NCBI GenBank assembly: GCA_038131165.1
Contig: JAYPOZ010000010.1
Location: forward strand, 9,752 to 73,751
DNA from: UBA6544 sp038131165
GTDB lineage: Bacteria; Pseudomonadota; Alphaproteobacteria; UBA8366
Direction of reading: 5' to 3'
Length of the DNA stretch: 64,000 nt
Shown here piece by piece: positions 8,357 through 14,105 of the stretch; within the stretch, counting starts at the first letter, position 1; the number at the start of each line of letters is the position of its first letter. The position numbers were made by a program, and so were the translations under genes. The notes under the pieces were generated by a model that was not told the origin of the DNA, searched no databases, and saw nothing but the letters and a program-made list of their open reading frames with translations.

Positions 8357-9151
8357 ATGTCCGAAGCCGCGGTCATCGAATTTCCCCAGGACGGGCGGCC
8401 GTCCGACATCAGTCCGGAAGAATGGCAGGCGCGGTGCGAGCTGGCCGCCGCCTATCGCCTTTGTCACCTATACGGTTGGACCGATCTGAACAACACGCAC
8501 CTCTCGTTGCGCGTGCCGGAGACGACCGATCACTTCCTGCTCAATCCCTTCGGCATGTTCTTCGAGGAGATCACGGCCTCGTCGTTGATCAAGGTCGACG
8601 GCGACGGGAATCTACTTGGCGACAGCGATTATCCCATGAACCCGGCCGGCTTCGTCATCCACGGCGCCATCCATATGTCGGGAGACGACCGCCACTGCGT
8701 CCTCCATACCCATAGCCGCTACGGCACCGCCGTCTCCATGCAGAAACACGGGTTGCTGCCGAACAGCCAGAAGGCGCTGACGATCATGGGATGGGTCGGC
8801 TATCACGATTTCGAGGGACCGGCGGTCGACGCCGGCGAGCAGCCGCGCATCGTGAAGGACATCGAGGGCAAGTCGATCCTGATTCTGCGCAATCACGGTC
8901 TGCTGTCCGTCGGCAAGACGGTGGGCGAGGCGTTCGTCTTCCTCTATCGGATCGAGACCGCCTGCCGCCATCAGATCGACGCCATGACCGGCGGGGCGGA
9001 ATTGCAGCCCATATCGGCGGCGACGCAGCAGAAGTCCATCGACATGGGCCTCAGCATGTACGGGCCCGGCGGATTCATCGAGGCCGGCAAGGAATGGCCG
9101 ATGCTGTTGCGCCAGCTGGAGCGCGCCGGCATGGACGACTACGCCCGATGA
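8357..9151 (+). CDS. Class II aldolase/adducin family protein
   Basis: A 264-residue protein of the AraD/FucA/adducin fold. The zinc histidines lie in HTHSRYGTA (His117, His119), and a later histidine is in LRNHGLLSVG. Large parts resemble the alphaproteobacterial adducin-like group often found next to catabolic genes, where the activity may be an aldolase or a decarboxylase. An ACGGAGGGC ribosome site precedes ATG 8357. The 3' end overlaps the next start as ATGA. Confidence 0.9.
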   Translation: MSEAAVIEFPQDGRPSDISPEEWQARCELAAAYRLCHLYGWTDLNNTHLSLRVPETTDHFLLNPFGMFFEEITASSLIKVDGDGNLLGDSDYPMNPAGFVIHGAIHMSGDDRHCVLHTHSRYGTAVSMQKHGLLPNSQKALTIMGWVGYHDFEGPAVDAGEQPRIVKDIEGKSILILRNHGLLSVGKTVGEAFVFLYRIETACRHQIDAMTGGAELQPISAATQQKSIDMGLSMYGPGGFIEAGKEWPMLLRQLERAGMDDYAR

Positions 9152-9567
9152 CCCTGTACAAGGGGTCCTGCCACTGCGGCGCGGTCGCCGTCGAGCTGGA
9201 GACCGAGACCGATCCCGCCGACATCGAGGTGCGGGAATGCCAGTGTTCCTTCTGCCGCGCCCACGGCGCCGTTTCGGCCAGCGATCCGAACGGGCGCATC
9301 CGCTATATCGAGCAGGAACCGGGGGCGATCCACCGCTATCGGTTCGGCACGAAATCCTGCGACTTCCTCATCTGCCGGAATTGCGGCGTCTATCTGGGCG
9401 CCACGATGGAAGGCGACGGCACGCCCGGTTATTCGACAACCCAGATCAAGCATTTCGAAGACAGGGCGCTGTTCACCAAGGCGGCCAAACATCCCGACTA
9501 CGACGGCGAGCCGCTGGACTCGCGCCTCGCGCGCCGGCGCCGGAACTGGACGCCGATCGCCGGCTAG
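9148..9567 (+). CDS. GFA family protein (zinc-binding, CENP-V-like)
   Basis: A 139-residue protein with the GFA zinc motifs: GSCHCGAVAVE at the N-terminus, CQCSFCRAHGAV, and FLICRNCGVYLGA. The family is named after glutathione-dependent formaldehyde activation, but most members have no proven activity. Four-base ATGA overlap with the aldolase shows translational coupling. A role in handling a small aldehyde released by the neighbouring aldolase is possible but only inferred. Confidence 0.9.
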   Translation: MTLYKGSCHCGAVAVELETETDPADIEVRECQCSFCRAHGAVSASDPNGRIRYIEQEPGAIHRYRFGTKSCDFLICRNCGVYLGATMEGDGTPGYSTTQIKHFEDRALFTKAAKHPDYDGEPLDSRLARRRRNWTPIAG

Positions 9568-9590
9568 AGAATACGACCTTTGGAGGAGCT

Positions 9591-10517
9591 ATGACCGCGC
9601 CCGATTTGGCTTATGTGGCCCTTGTCGTCGACGAGCCCGAGACCAGCGCCGCGATCTTCGAGAAGGATTTCGGCCTGCCGCGACAGGACTTTTCCTGCGG
9701 TACTTCCAACGTACCGATGATCTCCGTCGGCCGCTCCGCCATGGCCTTCTTCCGGCCGGACGATCCGTTCCTGGGATCGGATGCGCAGAAGGGCGTTCAT
9801 CACGTCGCCATCGCCACCGCCGACCCCGAAACGGCCGCGAAAAATTCCGGCGTCGCGATTTTCGGCGGTGCATCGCGCGGCATCGAAGGCAGAACACAGA
9901 TCGCCTTCGCGCGGGACGCGACCTGCGGCATTCGCGTGCGCTATACGGAGCCGCTCGGCCTGCCCGCCGCATCCTCCGAGATCGTTCAGCGCATCGACCA
10001 TCTGGGGGTCGCCTCCGCCGACAACCGGGCGGCGCGCGCGGTCTTCATCGACAAGCTCGGCTGCGTCTACGAAAGCCAGCAGACCGACAGCGAAGTGGAG
10101 ACGATTTCCGAGAACTTTACCTCCGACACCTATAATTACATCTTCCACACGCGGCCCTCGCAATTGATCGGCAGCATGCGGGTAACCTTTATTACCGTCG
10201 GCGATACGGAGTTCGAATTCATCCAGGACCTGACGACCGGCGTCGAGGCGGACGAAGCACGCCACGACGCCGCCGGCACGACCCGCGGCGACCGCAGCGC
10301 CATCGCGCGCTACATCGCGTCGCGGGGTGCCGGCCTGCACCACATCGCCTTCAAGACGCCGGATGTGGCGGAGAGCCTTGCCAGAATCAAGGCGGCCGGG
10401 CACCGGACCATCGACACGGTCGGACGGCCCGGATCGCGGCGCGCGCTCATCGGTTTCATGCACCCCACCATGATCGGCGGCGTGCTGATGCATTTCGTCG
10501 CGCGGGAGGAGGTTTGA
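9591..10517 (+). CDS. Double VOC-domain protein, first paralogue
   Basis: A 308-residue protein made of repeated vicinal-oxygen-chelate modules. Visible histidine sites are VHHVAIATAD, RIDHLGVASAD and GLHHIAFKTPD. The last module, with RPGSRRALIGFMHP and GGVLMHFV, looks like methylmalonyl-CoA epimerase; the overall plan is like 4-hydroxyphenylpyruvate dioxygenase. A clear GGAGGA ribosome site precedes ATG 9591. It is a close paralogue of the next gene. The reaction (epimerase, dioxygenase or lyase) is not determined. Confidence 0.85.
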   Translation: MTAPDLAYVALVVDEPETSAAIFEKDFGLPRQDFSCGTSNVPMISVGRSAMAFFRPDDPFLGSDAQKGVHHVAIATADPETAAKNSGVAIFGGASRGIEGRTQIAFARDATCGIRVRYTEPLGLPAASSEIVQRIDHLGVASADNRAARAVFIDKLGCVYESQQTDSEVETISENFTSDTYNYIFHTRPSQLIGSMRVTFITVGDTEFEFIQDLTTGVEADEARHDAAGTTRGDRSAIARYIASRGAGLHHIAFKTPDVAESLARIKAAGHRTIDTVGRPGSRRALIGFMHPTMIGGVLMHFVAREEV

Positions 10518-10519
10518 TC

Positions 10520-11485
10520 ATGCCCGGTTATGCAATGAACTATCTCGCCCTGGCGGCCCGGGACGTCGAGGCCGCCTGCCGGTTCCTCGGCGGGTCGCTC
10601 GGACTGCGGCGCACGGACTTTATGCTGGAGGGCCGCAGCATTCCGTTCTTCGGCATCGGCAGGTCTGCGGTCGCGTTGTTCGAGCCGGACGATCCCTACC
10701 TGGAAGCGCCGCGCTATCCGGGGGTTCATCACATGGCGCTCGGCACCGAGAATCCGGCGGCGGCGGCGGCGCGGCACGGGCTGACCGTGACCGAGGAAGG
10801 GATCGGCCCGGACGGCAAACCCTACGTGACCATCGATCCGCAAGAGACCGTCGGCATCCGCACCCGGTTCATCGAGCCGCTTGGCATCCCGAGCGCCGCC
10901 GTTCAAGGAGATTGGGGGCCCGCCTACAAGATCGATCATCTCGGCATNNNNNNNNNNGACGACAACGACGCCACCGTGCGGGTGTTCGCGGACAATCTCG
11001 GTTGTCCCATCGACAGCACCCAGACGGATATCGAGATCTGCAACGTCACGGAGAGTTTTATTTCCGACAAATACGGCGCCGTCTATCACTCGCGCCCGCC
11101 GGAGATATTGGGGGGCCTGCGCGACGTGTTCATCAGTATCGGCGATTGCGAGCTGGAGTTGTTGATGGATTTCGACCCGACGATGAAACCGAAGGAACGT
11201 CTCGGCGAGGAGGAAGGCAACACCAAGGGCGACCAGAGCGCCATCGCCAAGTTCGTGGCGCGGCGCGGCCCCGGCCTCGCCCATGTCGCCTTCGCGACCC
11301 GCGACATCGACGCCCTGTTGCCGAAACTGGCGGCCGACGGTTGGCGCATGATCGACACCACGGGCCGCCCCGGCGGCCGCGGCTCGCTGATCGGTTTCGT
11401 GCACCCCTCCAACTTCGGCGGCGGCTTGCTGATCCATTTCGTCGAACCGCAGGTCGACGGCGGCTACGCGGCAAAATTCGGGTAA
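10520..11485 (+). CDS. Double VOC-domain protein, second paralogue (contains assembly gap)
   Basis: A 321-residue protein, start ATG 10520, with a GGGAGGAGG ribosome site inside the 3' end of the previous gene. It mirrors its neighbour: VHHMALGTEN, KIDHLG followed by the gap, LAHVAFATRD, RPGGRGSLIGFVHP and GGGLLIHFVE. In the C-terminal module the usual HH is AH. Ten Ns at 10948-10957 interrupt the codons just after KIDHLG. The frame continues, and alignment to the paralogue suggests about the right gap length, but the missing residues are unknown. TTG 10514 is a less likely start. Confidence 0.82.
   Translation: MPGYAMNYLALAARDVEAACRFLGGSLGLRRTDFMLEGRSIPFFGIGRSAVALFEPDDPYLEAPRYPGVHHMALGTENPAAAAARHGLTVTEEGIGPDGKPYVTIDPQETVGIRTRFIEPLGIPSAAVQGDWGPAYKIDHLGXXXXDDNDATVRVFADNLGCPIDSTQTDIEICNVTESFISDKYGAVYHSRPPEILGGLRDVFISIGDCELELLMDFDPTMKPKERLGEEEGNTKGDQSAIAKFVARRGPGLAHVAFATRDIDALLPKLAADGWRMIDTTGRPGGRGSLIGFVHPSNFGGGLLIHFVEPQVDGGYAAKFG
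10948..10957. other. Assembly gap (10 Ns)
   Basis: Ten unresolved bases inside the second VOC gene. The run probably joins two contigs. The reading frame is kept across it, and the paralogue would predict a similar number of residues, so the real gap is likely near ten bases, but this is not proven. Confidence 0.99.
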
Positions 11486-11512
11486 AGGTTAGAATTCGTC
11501 ACAAACCCGCCC

Positions 11513-11561
11513 TTCCGGAAATCCGCAGGATGATCCGGAATTATTGCCTGAGCGGCGCGGG
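11513..11561 (+). repeat. REP-like palindromic repeat, type A, left copy
   Basis: A 49-bp unit matching 12018-12066 at 47 of 49 positions. Its core is a hairpin with outer arms TTCCGG/CCGGAA and inner arms ATCC/GGAT around GCA, followed by the conserved tail GCCTGAGCGGCGCGGG. Lies just downstream of the second VOC gene. Confidence 0.85.
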
Positions 11562-11578
11562 CCGCAGGACACCCGCCC

Positions 11579-11626
11579 GGAAGGCCCAGGCCGTAATTCC
11601 GGGTTCGGGCGAGGCCCGCCCCGGAA
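11579..11626 (+). repeat. REP-like palindromic repeat, type B, left copy
   Basis: A 48-bp unit matching 11950-11997 at 45 of 48 positions. Hairpin with outer arms TTCCGG/CCGGAA and inner arms CGGGC/GCCCG. The outer arms are the same as in type A. It lies 18 bases from the stop codon of the GIY-YIG gene. Confidence 0.85.
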
Positions 11627-11644
11627 GGGCAAGGTTTCCCCTGC

Positions 11645-11938
11645 TCAAGGCGCGATTCGGAAATAGAGATCGTCCCAATCGGGATTGGCGGCTTCGATCA
11701 ATTCGATCTTCCATTGGCGGCGCCATTTCTTCAGCGCTTTCTCGCGCGCGATGGCATCGCCGATTTCCTCGAAAATTTCGTAATAGACGAGCCGCTTGGT
11801 GCCGTACTTGCGGCTGAAACCGCCGAGCGAGCCGTTCCGGTGCTGCCACGCGCGCTGCGCGAGGTCGGACGTCACGCCGATATAGAGAAATCCCCGCGTC
11901 ATGCTGGCAACGATATACACATAGCCGGGTTTGGACAT
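11645..11938 (-). CDS. Single-domain GIY-YIG nuclease (COG2827 type)
   Basis: A 97-residue protein formed by one GIY-YIG domain. GYVYIVAS (5-12) and LYIGVTSDLAQR (18-29) are the two signature strands with the catalytic arginine region, and AIAREKALKKW carries the conserved glutamate. The FSRKYG and LVYYE motifs are typical for the small UPF0213/YhbQ-like group in alphaproteobacteria. The function is unproven; DNA-end or structure-specific cleavage is inferred. The gene stands alone and is enclosed on both sides by two kinds of REP-like palindromes in the order A-B-gene-B-A. Confidence 0.9.
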   Translation of the reverse strand: MSKPGYVYIVASMTRGFLYIGVTSDLAQRAWQHRNGSLGGFSRKYGTKRLVYYEIFEEIGDAIAREKALKKWRRQWKIELIEAANPDWDDLYFRIAP

Positions 11939-11949
11939 ACGGCGGCAAT

Positions 11950-11997
11950 GGAAGGCTCAGGCCATAATTCCGGGTTCGGGCGATGCCCGCCCCGGAA
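11950..11997 (+). repeat. REP-like palindromic repeat, type B, right copy
   Basis: Second type B unit, directly upstream of the GIY-YIG start codon (12 bases). Here the hairpin arms are complete: ATTCCGG and CCGGAAT (running to 11998), with inner arms CGGGC/GCCCG around GAT. Confidence 0.87.
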
Positions 11998-12017
11998 TGA
12001 CATCCCAATACCCGTCA

Positions 12018-12066
12018 TTCCGGAAATCCGCAGGATTATCCGGAATTTTTGCCTGAGCGGCGCGGG
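12018..12066 (+). repeat. REP-like palindromic repeat, type A, right copy
   Basis: Second type A unit. Outer arms ATTCCGG and CCGGAAT, inner arms AATCC/GGATT around GCA, then the same GC-rich tail as the left copy. It has the same orientation as the left copy, so the four units are direct repeats in nested order. Confidence 0.87.
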
Positions 12067-12100
12067 GTAGCAAGTAATGGGAATTCATACACACACAATA

Positions 12101-12279
12101 TCGACAATTTGTCGAATATGTGTTATGCTCCCGTCCGTTCTTTGACACGTGAAGAAAGACAGAAGGGGCTCCGGCGGCAGGCGGCTGGCGGAATCGCGGT
12201 AAGCTATTACCGCCTTTTGCGGGCGCACGGGGTCGAACCGCGATTTTTGCTAATAGGGTTACAGACGCGTTCTGTAACC
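12101..12279 (+). promoter_or_regulatory. Orphan promoter with boxA-like leader and stacked hairpins
   Basis: No gene was found from 12067 to 12416. A sigma70-like promoter is visible: TCGACA at 12101-12106, 17-bp spacer, TATGCT at 12124-12129. The predicted transcript would begin with GTTCTTTGACA (12137-12147), a 9/12 match to the E. coli rrn boxA TGCTCTTTAACA. Downstream are a hairpin GCGGTAA/TTACCGC (12196-12213) followed by CTTTT, an overlapping alternative stem AATCGCGGT/ACCGCGATT (12192-12245) followed by TTT, and a hairpin GGTTACAG/CTGTAACC (12257-12279). It may be a short RNA, an attenuator or a relic of an rrn leader. Confidence 0.35.
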
Positions 12280-12294
12280 GCATGCCGCGTTTTA

Positions 12295-12377
12295 TCTGGG
12301 TCCCGGATACCGCCGAGCGGTTCCGGGAAACGAATTTACCCGAACCTCGTGTCCCGGCCGGAGAGCCGGGACCCAGA
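12295..12377. repeat. 12-bp perfect inverted repeat downstream of hyuB
   Basis: Arms TCTGGGTCCCGG (12295-12306) and CCGGGACCCAGA (12366-12377). Inside are ACCGC/GCGGT (12309-12321), and GTCCCGGC/GCCGGGAC (12351-12372), which competes with the outer arm. It lies 40 bases past the hyuB stop and could act as a transcript-end structure; it also resembles a dispersed palindromic repeat. Confidence 0.6.
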
Positions 12378-12416
12378 CGGAGCAGCGGCAGGGCCGGCAG
12401 GCACGGCCCGCCGCGC

Positions 12417-14105
12417 TCAATCCTCGCCGGGGGCCGGGTGGCCGTAGTCGCGCGCCGCGGCCTCGGGCGTGATCAAGCCGTTTTCGATGTCGCGCGCCAG
12501 GGCCGCCCGGTCGCGGTCCTGCGGGTCGCCGAAACCGGCGCCGCCCGGGGTGTGGAAGCGGGCGATCTTGCCGGCCGGGATGGTCTGGGTGCCCTTGCCG
12601 CGCAACGGCTCGCCGGACGTGAATTGCAGCGATCCGGCCTCGCCGGGACATCCGCCGTTGCGGCCGCGCGGCGGAAAGTCGATGCGGTCGTAGGCGGAGA
12701 GCAGCTGGAAATCCGCGCCGATGGCGGATTCGATCTCCAGCACCTGGCCGAGCCCGCCGCGATGGGCGCCCGCGCCGCCCGAATCCGGGCGGAATTCCTT
12801 GCGGTGGAAAATGATCGGCGCCACGGTCTCGTTGATTTCGACCGGGGTGCCGCGCACGCCGCTCGGATAGGCCGTCGCCGACAGGCCGTCCTTGACCGGG
12901 CGCGCGCCGGTGCCGCCGTTGGTCACCGCGGTGATGGTGAAGAGCTTGCTGTCGTTCGCGGCGCGATCCGTCGCCCCGCGCATGGTGATGTTCCAGAGGC
13001 AGGAGGCGCCTTCCGCCGGAACCCGCTCGGGTGCGGCCTGGGCGAGGCAGCCAAACGTGACGTCGGGGAGCATCTGGCCGATCACATGGCGCGAGCAAAC
13101 CGGGGCCGGATAGGGCGCGTTCAGGATCGAGCCTTCGGGCGCGGTGATCTCGAAAGGGGCCAGCGAGCCCGCGTTGTTCGGAATGTCGCCCGAGACGATG
13201 CACGACAGGCCGTAACAGGTATAGGCCGTGGTATAGGCCATCGGCACGTTGATGCCCTTCGCCGATTGCGGCGAGGTGCCGTCGTAGTCGACGGTGATTT
13301 TGCCGCCGCCGATGGTCAGCGCCGCCACCAGGTCGACCGGCGCATCGATGCCGTCGATGGTCATGGTATTGCGGTAGGTGCCGGCGGGCAGCGCGTCGAT
13401 GGCGTCGCGGACCGCCTTCTCCGAAGTCTCGCAGATGTAATTGCCGAGGGCGTCGAGAGTCTCCAGGCCGAACTCGTCCATCATCTCGACCAGGCGCACG
13501 CAGCCGATGTCGTTGCAGGCCGCGAGCGAATAGACGTCGCCCTCGGATTCGACCGGTTGGCGGGTGTTCCGGCGGATCATCGCCAGCAGGGTTTCGTTCA
13601 TCACCCCCCGGTCGGCCAGTTTCAGCATCGGGATATAGATGCCTTCCATATGCACGTCGGTGGCGTCGACACCACTGCCGAGCCCGCCAATATCGGTCAG
13701 GTGACTGGTGCAGGAGAACAGCGCCACCGCCTTGCCCCCGCGGAAACACGGCGTGGTGATGACGAAATCGTTGAGATGGCCGGTCCCCATCCAGGGGTCG
13801 TTGGTGATGAAGGCGTCGCCCTCGTTCATCGTCTCGATCGGGAAATGCCGCAGAAAATGCTTCACCGATTCGGCCATCGAATTGACATGGCCCGGCGTGC
13901 CGGTCACCGCCTGCGCCAGCATCCGGCCGTCGAGATCGAAGACCCCGGCAGAAAGGTCGCCGCATTCCCGCACGATCGGGCTGAACGCCGTGTGCATCAG
14001 GGTCTGCGCCTGTTCCTCGACGACGGAGATCAGCCGGTTCCACATGATCTGCTGGCGGATGGTGTCGAGTCCGGAGGATTGAGTGTCTGGCGTGGCGGCG
14101 CTCAT
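12417..14105 (-). CDS. Hydantoinase/oxoprolinase B subunit
   Basis: A 562-residue HyuB-family protein. Family segments are VVEEQAQTLMHTAFSPIVRE, NDPWMGTGHLNDFVI, ALFSCTSHLTDIGG and GMCVGMQ-free C-terminal glycine-rich parts such as NGGTGARPVKDGLSAT and PGGAGFGDP. With HyuA it forms an ATP-dependent amidohydrolase acting on hydantoins, oxoproline or similar cyclic amides (or, in relatives, carboxylating acetone/acetophenone). ATG 14105 overlaps the hyuA stop by four bases. Substrate unknown. Confidence 0.9.
   Translation of the reverse strand: MSAATPDTQSSGLDTIRQQIMWNRLISVVEEQAQTLMHTAFSPIVRECGDLSAGVFDLDGRMLAQAVTGTPGHVNSMAESVKHFLRHFPIETMNEGDAFITNDPWMGTGHLNDFVITTPCFRGGKAVALFSCTSHLTDIGGLGSGVDATDVHMEGIYIPMLKLADRGVMNETLLAMIRRNTRQPVESEGDVYSLAACNDIGCVRLVEMMDEFGLETLDALGNYICETSEKAVRDAIDALPAGTYRNTMTIDGIDAPVDLVAALTIGGGKITVDYDGTSPQSAKGINVPMAYTTAYTCYGLSCIVSGDIPNNAGSLAPFEITAPEGSILNAPYPAPVCSRHVIGQMLPDVTFGCLAQAAPERVPAEGASCLWNITMRGATDRAANDSKLFTITAVTNGGTGARPVKDGLSATAYPSGVRGTPVEINETVAPIIFHRKEFRPDSGGAGAHRGGLGQVLEIESAIGADFQLLSAYDRIDFPPRGRNGGCPGEAGSLQFTSGEPLRGKGTQTIPAGKIARFHTPGGAGFGDPQDRDRAALARDIENGLITPEAAARDYGHPAPGED

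Noticed and set aside
11957..12283. Minus-strand 108-codon open frame across the REP repeats and orphan leader
   Set aside because: It runs through palindromic repeats and a promoter-like region, with no ribosome site or motif.
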